Below are positions 25,674 through 34,477 of a stretch of 64,000 nt of DNA, piece after piece (positions within the stretch are counted from its first letter, which is position 1; each line of letters starts with the position of its first letter). Position numbers and translations under genes: made by a program. The notes under the pieces were generated by a model, which did no database searches, was not told the DNA's origin, and saw only the letters and a program-made list of their open reading frames with translations. The DNA is from Streptomyces sp. GESEQ-35 (lineage in GTDB: Bacteria > Actinomycetota > Actinomycetes > Streptomycetales > Streptomycetaceae). The DNA lies in contig NZ_JAFFSX010000020.1 of assembly GCF_017948485.1 (NCBI RefSeq), positions 124,001 through 188,000 of the forward strand, given 5' to 3'.

Positions 25674-27155
25674 TCACACGGCGACCGGCAGCCGTCCGCG
25701 CCGACTGCGCATCATCCGGCGTGTCCGGCCCGAGCGCAGGCAGGCACCGAGGAGAACGGTCAGAGCGGCCGCACCGTAGGCCCATGTCTGAAGGGGAACC
25801 CCGGGTAGCAGGCGTCCCGCGAGATAGAGGACGGTGCCGGCCAAGGTGACGGTCAGCCATTCCCAGCGGCCGTCCAACGCGACGAGAGCGACGACGAGCA
25901 GCGAGTACCAGGGGTAGCTGGGCGAGACCAGCAGCAGGGTCGTGCCGGTCAGCAGCAGGGCGCCGCGCCAGGGGCGGGCGGGGTCGCCGCGCAGCCACAC
26001 GTACAGGGCGGCCAGTGCGAGGAGTACGAGCGCGGCCACTCCGGCGGCGGCGTCCGGCAACAGCGACCGCAGCAGGGCGAAGCGCCGTACGTGACCCGGT
26101 TGGTAGCCCTCCTCTTGGAGGTAGCCGGGGAGGTAGCCGAGGACGCCGGCACCGGAGGCGGCGACATAAGGCAGGTAGGCGAGCGCGACCGCGGCGACGA
26201 CGGCCGCGAGCAGTCGCGTGATGCGCTTCGGACTGTGCTGGCCGGACAGGGCGCCGGGCAGCACCAGGACGGGCAGGAGTTTCACGGCGACGGCTGCGCC
26301 CAGGAGTGCGCCGCGGCGGGCGCCGGCGGTGGCGGTACCGAGGGCGAGGACGGTGAGCAGCACGCCGAGGGTGTCGATGTGGGCGTTGTTGACCGCTTCG
26401 AAGGCGACAGCCGGACACCAGGCCCACAAGGCGGCGCGGGCCGGTGCCCGCCGGGGATCTCCGCGACGGCGCAACACGACCAGAAGGGCCACGGTGGTGC
26501 CGAACGCCAGGACCGCGCCGCCGACTTGGAGCGGCTTGTGGCGGCTGTCCGGTGGGGAGACGGTGTGCACGGCGAAGAACCAGCCCTCGGCGACGGGCGG
26601 GTAGATGGTCGGGACGGTGGGGCGGTTGATGCGGACGCACAGGCCGCTGTCCGTCCGGGTCACCCCCCAGTCCTCGCAGGCGCCTTCGGTGGGGAAGAGC
26701 CAGTCGTCGCGCAGGTGGGCGAGTTCGGGGGCGGCGGGCGGGTCGGCGTAGGGGGAGATGCCTGCGGCTTGGACCCGGCCGTCCCAGGCATAGCGGAACA
26801 TGTCGTTGCTGGTGTGGGGCGGGGTGGCGAGCGCGGCCAGCGCGATGGCGGCCGACCCGGCCAGTACGAGACCGGTCGCGGCGCGGGCCGAGACCTTTCG
26901 GACCGTCCAGGCAGCCGCGGCAAACAGGGTCCAGGTGACGGCGTAACCGGCCAGCAGACGGCGGGGGTTGCTCAGGCTGTCCCCCGCGTGAAGTGTGTCG
27001 ATGACCGTTGCGGTGAGCGCGGCAAGCAGGGTCGCGGTGACGGCGACGCGGATATGCGTACGACGGCTGCCGCTGTTCGCCGGCCGTGGTGGCCGCTCTT
27101 GCAGGGAGTCGGTCGGCCGGGGTTGCGGCGGGTGGGAGGTGGCGGTTTCGGTCAT
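25674..27155 (-). CDS. GT87-family membrane mannosyltransferase-like protein
   Basis: A 493-residue polytopic membrane protein with about 11-12 hydrophobic segments, ATG at 27155. Loop motifs typical of DUF2029/GT87 polyprenyl-phosphate-dependent glycosyltransferases are visible: NDMFRYAWDGRVQAAGISPY near residue 115 (the acidic catalytic region), NRPTVPTIYPPVAEGWF, EAVNNAHIDTLGVLLTVLALG and SPSYPWYSLLVVALV. It probably transfers a mannose-type sugar from a lipid carrier outside the membrane. The ATG overlaps the stop of the upstream GT2-methyltransferase gene (ATGA), so they form an operon. In related streptomycetes this pairing belongs to a larger cluster that seems reduced here. Confidence 0.82.
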   Translation of the reverse strand: MTETATSHPPQPRPTDSLQERPPRPANSGSRRTHIRVAVTATLLAALTATVIDTLHAGDSLSNPRRLLAGYAVTWTLFAAAAWTVRKVSARAATGLVLAGSAAIALAALATPPHTSNDMFRYAWDGRVQAAGISPYADPPAAPELAHLRDDWLFPTEGACEDWGVTRTDSGLCVRINRPTVPTIYPPVAEGWFFAVHTVSPPDSRHKPLQVGGAVLAFGTTVALLVVLRRRGDPRRAPARAALWAWCPAVAFEAVNNAHIDTLGVLLTVLALGTATAGARRGALLGAAVAVKLLPVLVLPGALSGQHSPKRITRLLAAVVAAVALAYLPYVAASGAGVLGYLPGYLQEEGYQPGHVRRFALLRSLLPDAAAGVAALVLLALAALYVWLRGDPARPWRGALLLTGTTLLLVSPSYPWYSLLVVALVALDGRWEWLTVTLAGTVLYLAGRLLPGVPLQTWAYGAAALTVLLGACLRSGRTRRMMRSRRGRLPVAV

Positions 27156-28123
27156 GGGTGTGCGGGCCTTCCGATGGCCGTGGCGTGGGCGTTGCCGTGC
27201 CTCGGCTTCGGCTTCGGCTTCGGCTTCGGCTTCGGCTTCGGCTTCGGACGGTGGAGTTCAAGGAAGGGGCGGCCGTCGGCCGTCCACCGGCCGGTCGGAA
27301 CCCAGCCGGTGGCGTCGGCGGCGTACAGCAGCGCGGTGATACCAATACGGGCCCAGGGGAAGGGTCGGCCGTGCCGTCCCTGACCGTCTTCGACGCGGAC
27401 GGTCAGGCGTTCGTCCACATCGTGCGGGGCGACCTCGGCCAGCAGGCGCCCGCCAGGAGCGACCAGTTCGCGCAGCCGGGTGAGCAGGGCGAACGGATCG
27501 CCGCCGATGCCGACATTGCCGTCCATCAACAGGACGGTGCCCCAGCGGCCCTCCCCCGGCAGACGCTCGAAGACGGACCGCCGTACGGCTGCACCCCCGT
27601 ACCGCCGGGTCCGGGCGACGGCGGCCGGGCTGACGTCCACGCCCAGCGCCGGTACACCACGTACAGCCAGCGCGGCCACAAGACGGCCCGGCCCGCAGCC
27701 GACGTCCAGGACCGGACCGGTGCAGCGGCTCAGCACACTCGTGTCGGCGGTATCGGGAGGTGCGCACCAGCGCTCGACGTCCAGCGGCAGTACCGCCTCG
27801 CGAAGGGCGTCCGGGTGATCAGTGGATGACAGACGGCGCAGGAACAGCAGACCACGGCCGGCGCGAAGGGCGTGGGCATAGGGATCGTCGGTCCACGGCT
27901 CGCCCGGCTCTACGGGTTCGAACCCATCCGCGGGTGCGGGCCGCCGTCGGCCCATGACCAGATCGGCGGAGCCGTCGGTCGATCCGCTGTCGACGACGTT
28001 CGGGCGCCGACCGGCCGGGATCCGGTCCAGCGCCCAGGGCAGGGCCTCGGCCTCGTCGAGGCAGGGCAGCACCACGTCGTCCCGGGCAGGGGTGGAGGGG
28101 GAGGTCTCGATCACCCCACTCAC
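27152..28123 (-). CDS. Fused GT2 N-terminal fragment and class I SAM methyltransferase
   Basis: A 323-residue protein, GTG at 28123. Residues 10-55 (VVLPCLDEAEALPWALDRIP, then VVDSGSTDGSADL) match the first quarter of a GT2 family glycosyltransferase, but the catalytic DxD region and everything after it is missing. From about residue 60 the sequence turns into a methyltransferase: WTDDPYAHALRAGRG, SAM motif VLDVGCGPGRL, LGVDVSPAAV and LLMDGNVGIGGDP. The join looks like an in-frame deletion that merged two formerly separate genes. The C-terminus carries seven Lys-Pro repeats from a hexanucleotide repeat. The methyltransferase part looks complete; the GT2 part cannot be active. Start choice is weak because the ribosome-binding site is poor. 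Confidence 0.72.
   Translation of the reverse strand: MSGVIETSPSTPARDDVVLPCLDEAEALPWALDRIPAGRRPNVVDSGSTDGSADLVMGRRRPAPADGFEPVEPGEPWTDDPYAHALRAGRGLLFLRRLSSTDHPDALREAVLPLDVERWCAPPDTADTSVLSRCTGPVLDVGCGPGRLVAALAVRGVPALGVDVSPAAVARTRRYGGAAVRRSVFERLPGEGRWGTVLLMDGNVGIGGDPFALLTRLRELVAPGGRLLAEVAPHDVDERLTVRVEDGQGRHGRPFPWARIGITALLYAADATGWVPTGRWTADGRPFLELHRPKPKPKPKPKPKPKPRHGNAHATAIGRPAHP
27206..27247 (+). repeat. Hexanucleotide repeat (CTTCGG)7
   Basis: Seven perfect CTTCGG units encode seven Lys-Pro repeats on the minus strand near the methyltransferase C-terminus. Copy-number change would keep the reading frame, so length variation between strains is likely. Confidence 0.85.
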
Positions 28124-28235
28124 CCTACGAACACGAAAGGGACATAAGGGACTTGGCGATCTTACGGATCGCTGACGTCCACGGCCGCACCCGCAGACGA
28201 CCGGACACCACCGCGAGACTCACCAGCGTGAACGT

Positions 28236-28510
28236 GTGCTCGTCGTGGACGACGATCCCACCGTCTCCGAGGTCGTCGTCGGCTGTCTGAACCGGGCGTG
28301 CTTCGCCGTCGACGTGGCCGCCGGCGGCCCCACCGCCGCGGCCGGGGCCGCCGCACCCGCCGGACCTGGTGGTGCTGGACCTGATGCTGCCCGGCATGGA
28401 CGGGCTGGAGGTCTGCCGCCGCCTCCGGTGGGTAAGCCCGCTGCCGGTGACCATGCTGACCGCGAGTGGTGACGATGAGGACCGCGCAGACCGCGCGATG
28501 GGGGTCCGTC
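28236..28510 (+). pseudogene. Truncated, frameshifted OmpR-type response regulator
   Basis: The receiver domain begins VLVVDDDPTVSEVVVGCLNR at 28236. After about 40 codons the frame must change to read PPDLVVLDLMLPGMDGLEVC, which holds the phospho-acceptor aspartate and is followed by LPVTMLTASGDDEDRA with the conserved Thr. Homology stops near 28500, before the lysine, the end of the receiver and any DNA-binding domain. The normal protein has about 230 residues, so some 60% is lost. No sensor kinase gene remains nearby. It lies divergently next to the fused GT2-methyltransferase gene and fits the same decayed locus. Confidence 0.75.
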
Positions 28511-29126
28511 AGGAGTTCGTCCGGCTTCCGGCCGTGGCGCGCGGCTGCCTGACGTCACCGGTCCGGGACGCCACCACCAGCAGGGCGAATCCCACGGCGA
28601 AGCCGACCATGGTCAACACGCCCCGCGGCCAGAAGATATGGCTGTCGAAGAACGACCAGCACGCCCCCAGCACCACCACGACACCGGGCAGCACCCGCAC
28701 ACCGTGGCGCCGCAACAGCACCAGGCCCGTGGCGAGGGCGGCGACCGCCAGCGCGTACACCCCTGCCCGGCCCAGTTCGTCCCCGGTCGCGAACAGCCGC
28801 CCCACCACCCCGCGCACACCGGTGCCCGCCGCCGTCCCGGCGCCTATGCCGGCCACCGCGTCCAGCCCGGTGTAGTAGGCGGCGTAGCAGAAACAGCCGA
28901 CCCACGCGAGCACGGTCAGGGCGCCTTCCACATCCCGCCTCGGCCTCCCCCACAACGGGACCAGCAGGCCGAGGACCAGGAGGGGGAAGGCGGGCAGCAG
29001 GACGATGTGCAGCCCGGCCCAGTGGTCGGCCGTCGCCGCCGTCAGATGGCGCGGATGTGTCAGACCCGCCACGGCCAGCAGCAGGGGCGGCACGGTCACC
29101 AGAGCCGTCGTACGAAGAGTTCGCAT
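28509..29126 (-). CDS. Integral membrane protein, unknown function
   Basis: A 205-residue protein taking ATG at 29126 (MRTLRTTALVTVPP); the open frame extends 20 codons upstream without a ribosome-binding site. Six hydrophobic segments are visible, including ALVTVPPLLLAVAGL, GLHIVLLPAFPLLVLGLLVPL, ALTVLAWVGCFCYAAYYTGL and LTMVGFAVGFALLVVA. Histidines in LTHPRHLTAATADHWAGLHI and the motif SFFDSHIFWPRG are notable. I do not recognise the family. The stop touches the response-regulator remnant from the opposite strand, suggesting that a deletion brought them together. Confidence 0.65.
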   Translation of the reverse strand: MRTLRTTALVTVPPLLLAVAGLTHPRHLTAATADHWAGLHIVLLPAFPLLVLGLLVPLWGRPRRDVEGALTVLAWVGCFCYAAYYTGLDAVAGIGAGTAAGTGVRGVVGRLFATGDELGRAGVYALAVAALATGLVLLRRHGVRVLPGVVVVLGACWSFFDSHIFWPRGVLTMVGFAVGFALLVVASRTGDVRQPRATAGSRTNS

Positions 29127-29359
29127 CGCGCCACCGTACGAACCCGCCGAGCACGGCACCGCCGCTGCCGCCGACGCGTAAGACACCCGTAAGACACCCG
29201 CGAGAGGTGCAACAGGCGTCAGCGGATTCGGACTTACGAAGGCGGCCGCCGTCGCATGCGGCGTGTCTCCCGCACAGCCAGCAGGAGGGCCAAGCGCGGG
29301 CCTGCCTGCGGTATGGGATGGCCGCAGGCAGGCCCGGTCAGTGGCTCAGCGCAGCACGG

Positions 29360-30856
29360 TCACTTGCACTCCTGGCCGGTGTTGATGCAGTCGACCAGGG
29401 TGTTCATCACCTGCTCGTCGAAGACATTGACGAAGTCTCCATGGTCGGTGATCGGCTTGTGCATCTGCTCCGGGAAGCCGTCCACCGCGTAGAAGGCGCT
29501 CGACTGTCCGTTGTCGTTCAGGCTCGGCGCGTCCACGTCGTACACCAGGCGCTGCACCAGCTGCGGAATGGCCTGAAAGCCGTTCGGGCAGGCACCGGTG
29601 TTCGGGTCGGCGAACGCGACGTGATCACGGTGGTTGGCGCTGTCGATGTTCCGGCCGTCCCAGCAGCTCTGGAACTTGGACGTCCGGACGACACTGCTGC
29701 CCTCGGGACAGATCGGGTACTTGTCCGTCAGCTGTCGGTCCTCGAAGCCGGTGCAACTCCATGCGGCGTTGGCATTGGCTGTTCCGTTGGTGAACGCCTT
29801 GGCGTCACCGGTGATGATCCGCAGGAACTTGGGCATCGCCACGACCTTGCCGGCCGCATTGCCCACGTACTCCAGGGTCACCTGTGACGCCGTGAGGATC
29901 TTCCCGGCGTTGCCCTCCGCGCCCCCGCCCGCCTGGTCGGCGTCGAACTCCTGGGTGCCGTCCTGCAGGCGGAGAACCGGCCAGTAGTACGACGACTTGT
30001 CGCCCTGGTTCTGGCAGGTGGTCTCGCCGTCCGCGAAGTCCTCGTCACTGGCGAAGGCGTCGTTCGCCTGGTTGCCGACATAGTCGTGCGTGTGGTGCGC
30101 TCCATTGTCCACACCCGGGGCGACGATGATGTTGTCGGTGTTGTACAGCTTGTTCGCGTTTACCCCGCAGTCAGTGCTGAACTTGCCGAGCGAGGCGTTC
30201 TGTTGCTGCTGGGGGCTGTTGACGTTGGGCTGGACGGTGGTGATGTCCACGAAGTCGGCGGCGACCGGACCGTTGCCGGCCTGACCGCTGTCGGCGGGCT
30301 CCTCCTGCCCGTTCCCCGGGTTCTGGCCGTTCTGATCTTCGCCGCCCTCCCCGTTGCCGGCCTGATTCTCGGCGGCGCGGAGCGTACAGGCGGCCAAGGA
30401 CTCCAGACCTTGCGGCCGGTCTGCTGTACGACCGATGGCGATGGCGATCCGGTCGATGGTCGCGGTCCGCTTTTCCTTCAGCGGGCTCATGATCGCGTTG
30501 TTGGCGAAGTTGCTGTCCTGCCGTACGGCCTGGGTCGAGCTCTGCAACCGCTGGTAGGCATCCGCGACTTGCTGGTCCAGCAGCGCGAGTTCCCTGTCGA
30601 CCTCGGCCCTGGCCTGATCGGGCACCTGCTGCAGCCGGGTACCGACATCGGGACAGTCAATGGTGGCGGCCCCCGCCGCCATGGCTTGGTTCAGCTGATC
30701 CTGGGACGAACTCTTGGTGGTGTTGCCACTGCCGCTCTCACCGGCCGAGGCGTACACATTCACCGCTATCAGTCCCCCTGCCCCCAGGGCAGTCGCCGCC
30801 ACGGCCGCGATGGCCCGGCGGGTCGTTTTCGATCGCTTGCGCGTGCTCCGTCGCAT
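29360..30856 (-). CDS. Secreted DUF1996-domain protein
   Basis: A 498-residue protein, ATG at 30856 with AGGAGC upstream. The N-terminus has basic residues (RRSTRKRSKTTRR) and a hydrophobic core AIAAVAATALGAGGLIAV, a signal peptide or anchor. Residues 60-165 form a helical region (QQVPDQARAEVDRELALLDQ); then comes a Gly/Asn/Gln-rich linker (about 170-195). The C-terminal half is the DUF1996 domain: GAHHTHDYVGN, SSYYWPVLR, SCTGFEDRQLTDKYPICP, FQSCWDGRNIDSANHRDHVAF and FQAIPQLVQRLVYDV, with paired cysteines. In fungi and actinomycetes this domain is found in secreted proteins of unknown activity. A long AT-poor gap follows upstream. Confidence 0.85.
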   Translation of the reverse strand: MRRSTRKRSKTTRRAIAAVAATALGAGGLIAVNVYASAGESGSGNTTKSSSQDQLNQAMAAGAATIDCPDVGTRLQQVPDQARAEVDRELALLDQQVADAYQRLQSSTQAVRQDSNFANNAIMSPLKEKRTATIDRIAIAIGRTADRPQGLESLAACTLRAAENQAGNGEGGEDQNGQNPGNGQEEPADSGQAGNGPVAADFVDITTVQPNVNSPQQQQNASLGKFSTDCGVNANKLYNTDNIIVAPGVDNGAHHTHDYVGNQANDAFASDEDFADGETTCQNQGDKSSYYWPVLRLQDGTQEFDADQAGGGAEGNAGKILTASQVTLEYVGNAAGKVVAMPKFLRIITGDAKAFTNGTANANAAWSCTGFEDRQLTDKYPICPEGSSVVRTSKFQSCWDGRNIDSANHRDHVAFADPNTGACPNGFQAIPQLVQRLVYDVDAPSLNDNGQSSAFYAVDGFPEQMHKPITDHGDFVNVFDEQVMNTLVDCINTGQECK

Positions 30857-31349
30857 GGGGCTCCTTTGAGATCTCTGGGGCGAGCGCCGGCCAGGTGGCG
30901 CTTCCGCTCACCGCCACGGCGCGTTCGATGCCGATGCCGTTCGTGATGCAGGCCCGACCGAAGCGCCGCGCTCAGCGACAGCCCGGCACCACGGGGTTGG
31001 CAGACGAAGCCACCAGCCCGCTCCGGCCATGGCCCGCGCCAGGTGGCCCGGGCGAGCCCGACAGGAGAGAGCCTCGACGGGACTCAAGGACACTGGCCGA
31101 GTGCCGTACGTGATCACTTAGCCTCCTCGGAATCCTCAAGCGCCGCCGACCTGCTGCGACTTCGTCACCAGGGGTACGGATGGGACAAGCTCGATGAGAG
31201 AGCACGCGGTGTCGCGTAAGGCTCTCGTAAGGATTCGCGGGACCGGGCCCCGTCCGGACGCTCGGCCGACCGAGTCACCAACGCCACCCAACCGCACACC
31301 CGACCGGTGCCGATCCGCTCGCCCACGGACATGCGAGCGAAGGCACCGG
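30857..31349. other. 493-base gap without a supported gene
   Basis: Contains the upstream region of the DUF1996 gene. Open frames on both strands here are short, arginine-rich and lack recognisable motifs. No promoter element or hairpin stood out. Confidence 0.4.
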
Positions 31350-31906
31350 TCACGCGACTGGTGAACGCGCCGCAGCGACAACCGGCCGTCGCACACGGAG
31401 CCGGCGGAACCGATCGCGTCGCAGCAGCGGCCGTTCGACGAGGACGTACGAGACGAGGGCCGCCGCGACCGCCGCCGTGACGCCGGCGGGGAGCAGCCAG
31501 TCGCCGTCCACGCCGAGGTCGGAGAGCAGCCGGACGACGGGGTGGTGCCACAGGGACATCCCGTAGCTGAGGTTGCGTCCGACCCACGCCAGCGCGGGGA
31601 CGGACAGCAGACGGGAGGGCCATGACTGTGGGCACATGTCCATCGCGGCGACCACCACGGCCGACAGAAGGCGGCAGCCAGAGATCCGACCGTTTACCAC
31701 ACAGGGTTCCACCCGCCCGGTTCGGTGATCGGGATCTGCCAAGCGATCAGGCCCAGCCGCGCGAGCGCCGGCCAACACAGTCGTCCCGCCCATCGGCGCA
31801 ACAGCGCCGGCCGCGCGGTCGTCAGCGCGTGGTCGGGCCAGCGCGATGGCCGGCAGCGCCGCGACCCAGCCCACACCGTCCGCGCCGTCGCGTGGCGCAG
31901 GAGCAC
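31350..31906 (-). pseudogene. Acyltransferase-3 family remnant (C-terminal part)
   Basis: The frame ending at 31350 carries LLSVPALAWVGRNLSYGMSL, WHHPVVRLLSDLGVDGDW, then AGVTAAVAAALVSYVLVERP, the last helices of OafA/YrhL-type membrane O-acyltransferases. The preceding piece, LGLIAWQIPITEPGGWNPVW, is in another frame and ends in a stop. Still further upstream no match is visible, so most of the ten-helix family protein, including the catalytic N-terminal histidine, is gone. It is a decayed gene at the edge of the accessory region. Confidence 0.7.
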
Positions 31907-32377
31907 CAGCCGGGTCGGAAGACGACCCGCACGACACCGTGATCATCACAAGGTGCAGGGCATCGCGGAACAAGCCCTCACCCGTTCTTAGAAGGTGACG
32001 GACCTGCCGGTCAGCCGCGAAGGCGCAGCGAGCGCACACGACTTCGCGGACCTGCGGAGGATTTTCACCAAGCTCCGCCCGAAGCCGCAGCACGCCAACA
32101 CACTGCTGCGGACCCGGCTCGCCCTGACGAACGCGGAGATCATCGGACGCCTGGTGACGGGCAGAGTGACGACGCCCTCGAACCAGGAGCTTGGCACGTC
32201 GTCAACAAGCACTGTGTGGCCGACACAGACCACGGCAGCAGAATGCCGGGCACACGCGCGAACGCACCGACTGCCGGAGGAGCCGGCGCACAAGGCTTCA
32301 ACCGGAGGACGAGAGCCATACTGGACCGTGCGGGGGACGATCTCGTGGTGGCTTGGTAGTGGAGGGGCAGCAATCCG
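31907..32377. other. Gap with one unassigned plus-strand open frame
   Basis: A plus-strand frame from ATG 31995 reads MTDLPVSREGAASAHDFADL, then RRIFTKLRPKPQHANTLLRT and RLALTNAEIIGRLVTG, which looks protein-like for about 55 codons before becoming low quality. I cannot name it; it may be the tail of a decayed gene. GGGGCAGCAATCCGGTG precedes the TerD gene. Confidence 0.3.
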
Positions 32378-32911
32378 GTGAGCAGCAACAGCCAGGGACT
32401 GGGGAAGGCCGAGGTGCGGCTCAAGTGGGACCCAAGTCCCTGGAATCAGCCACCCCATCACCTCGACATCATCGCCGCCACCTACTCGGCGGACGCCCCC
32501 TACGGGCGGCCGGTGTACGTCGTCCACTTCGACAGCCGCTCACCGGACGGCACCATCAACATGAGCCGGCACAGCCAGACCGGCCAGGGCTTCGGCTATG
32601 TCGAAGTGATGACGCTGGAGCTCGATCGCCTCGCGCCCTCCTTCGCACGAGTAGTCGTGGGCGTGGCGATCCACCAGAACAACGGACCCAAAACCTTCGG
32701 CGACATATCGAACGCCGGAGTGCTGGTGGTCGAGGGGTACAGGGAACTGCTCAAGGACGACTTCGCACAGTTTGCCGGATCCACCGCCGCCACCGTCGCG
32801 GAGTTCACCCGTGATACCTCCGCAGCCTGGGAGTTTCACCAGATGGTTCGAGGGTTCGACAGCGATCCCGTGGTCTTCACCGCGGAGATGGGCAACGCCC
32901 CGCAGCGCTGA
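32378..32911 (+). CDS. TerD-family protein (short form)
   Basis: A 177-residue TerD-fold protein, GTG at 32378. The conserved calcium-binding TerD core is visible: VRLKWDPSPWN, HHLDIIAATYSADAPYG, VYVVHFDSRSPDGTINMSR, GFGYVEVMTLELDRLAPSFA and RVVVGVAIHQ. The end, FVRDTS-like FTRDTSAAWEFHQMVRGFD, matches the TerD protein at 51717-52559, so the two are paralogues. This one lacks the repeat-bearing N-terminal extension and has no sigma factor partner beside it. TerD proteins take part in stress and envelope responses, not only tellurite resistance; the exact job here is unknown. Confidence 0.82.
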   Translation: MSSNSQGLGKAEVRLKWDPSPWNQPPHHLDIIAATYSADAPYGRPVYVVHFDSRSPDGTINMSRHSQTGQGFGYVEVMTLELDRLAPSFARVVVGVAIHQNNGPKTFGDISNAGVLVVEGYRELLKDDFAQFAGSTAATVAEFTRDTSAAWEFHQMVRGFDSDPVVFTAEMGNAPQR

Positions 32912-33190
32912 CCGCCAGCAGCGCAGAAACGTACGGCCGTTCACGTCGGCATCGTCCTGGCCACGGAGCACCACCCCGACTGACCGTGGCACCTCCGCCT
33001 CCTGGTCACCGCGTGAGTGGGGCGGTGATCTGCAAATGACCGAGGTCCTCTGACGCATCCGCGTACCCCGCCCGCCACGGCCAGAACTCATACCTGCACG
33101 ACATCGGCCACGTCTCCTGCCACATCACGCTGCCGGAGCACCGCTGTTCCGCCCCCGCCGCACACCCCCACGCAGGAGCTCTGATCGTGC

Positions 33191-34002
33191 TCATGAGTGA
33201 CCGCGGTTTCCGTTCACGTGTCTTCGGCCCACCGTGCCCGGGATCCGTCCAACGCGACGCCAGCGGGCCAGTACGGCCCGGCCGTAGTTGTTCGTGCCGG
33301 CCACACGGTCCAGCTCCGCGCCACTGGGCACACGCCCCGCGGTCAGCTGCCGCTGGAAGTGCTCCCCATCACCTCCTCCACCGTCACTCCCGCAGACCGA
33401 GACGGATCGCCCTGCGGCGGCAGAGCGTGCCTCGCCGACTCTCCATCTCCTACCGACTCTCGACCGCTCTCATCCGCCCCTTGCCGCCCCGAACTTGTCT
33501 CGTCTCGGCCCTCTGCTCCTGTCTCTCGCCGGACGTGCTCTGCATTGTCTCGACGGCCGGAACGGTGCGCGAGCAGTTCCACCGACAACAGCAGAGCGAC
33601 CGGCGGCCAACCCACCACCAACATCGGCTTCCACGCCAGCGCAGGCGCCGCCGCCACATTCGCCGCCAACGACACCGCGATACCGAGCAGGAACGCCAGC
33701 CACACCACGGCCCGCGCCCGGCGGCCCCCACCCCGATTCGGGGTCAGCAGTCCGACCGTCGCCAACAGCAACAACCCGTCAACCGAGAGGGGCCACAGCG
33801 TCGCGCTCACCGCATCCGCCCCGCCCTGCAAGGCAAACGCCCGCTGATGAACGTACGAGGCGTATCCAGCCACCGACGCCACCACCAACGCGCAGCCCCG
33901 CCGCACCCACACCTCAAACCCGACACCGGTACCCCCGGTGTCTAGTGAGGCATCACGAACACTCGGAGCCTCTTCGCGCTCCGCCGCGCCCAAGGCGCTC
34001 AC
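33191..34002 (-). pseudogene. DUF2637 membrane protein, frameshifted before its HTH tail
   Basis: GTG at 34002 opens a frame with four hydrophobic segments: CALVVASVAGYASYVHQRAF, LWPLSVDGLLLLATVGLL, AVVWLAFLLGIAVSLAANVA and MLVVGWPPVALLLSVELLAH, the DUF2637 (SpdB-like) membrane domain of actinomycete plasmids and integrative elements. As sequenced it stops at 33343. The expected helix-turn-helix tail, GRVPSGAELDRVAGTNNYGR then AVLARWRRVGRI, continues in a shifted frame to a stop at 33191-33193. A single missing C in the run at 33364-33367 explains the break. It suggests a remnant conjugative element; no integrase, TraB or replication gene is seen nearby. Confidence 0.7.
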
Positions 34003-34388
34003 CGGGAACCACCCCCACGACGACGGCGCTTCAGCTGTTGCGGCACCGCCACCGTCCCGGAAACAATCAGCTCACGGCCCATCCGGGGCCGTACAGATGC
34101 TGTCGGTGCCCCGCCGGGGACGCTTCGCCACACTCTGTGTTTCACCAGGTCACGTGAGCTCATCAGGTTGGCCCCGGCCTGCCCGACGTGCATCAAGTCC
34201 CTTTCAAGCACGGCGAATTCGGCATACCAACTGTCCTGGTCGCAGCCCGGAACACTGCCAAGGATCACAGCGGCGAGGTTCGCCGGGAGCCAGCGATCCG
34301 GACCGCGAGACACGTGCCGTCGTGTCTGTCGCCGACTTGCTCGTGCCCGCGGCCTCCGGCTCTCCCGCGGGACGAGCACGCCGTCCAT
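33999..34388 (-). CDS. Hypothetical protein upstream of DUF2637
   Basis: Its TGA overlaps the GTG start of the DUF2637 gene (GTGA), which is the main support for it being real. The end SGTVAVPQQLKRRRRGGGSR is very basic; a middle stretch SWYAEFAVLERDLMHVGQAG looks protein-like. The true start is unclear: codons near 34193 (MHVGQAG) or further inside (MSSRDLVKHRVWRSV) are alternatives to 34388. No family recognised. Small basic proteins are common before DUF2637 genes of integrative elements. Confidence 0.4.
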   Translation of the reverse strand: MDGVLVPRESRRPRARASRRQTRRHVSRGPDRWLPANLAAVILGSVPGCDQDSWYAEFAVLERDLMHVGQAGANLMSSRDLVKHRVWRSVPGGAPTASVRPRMGRELIVSGTVAVPQQLKRRRRGGGSR

Positions 34389-34477
34389 GGGCGGAGTTCA
34401 TCTCCGCTTTGGCCGCACGGCGGTGCCTCCCGCAATCGCTCCGCGGCAAGCCCCCGCCGTAGCACCGCACCGTCGGC

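Noticed and set aside
27206..27247. CRISPR-like repeat
   Set aside because: It is a simple hexanucleotide repeat inside a coding sequence, without spacers.
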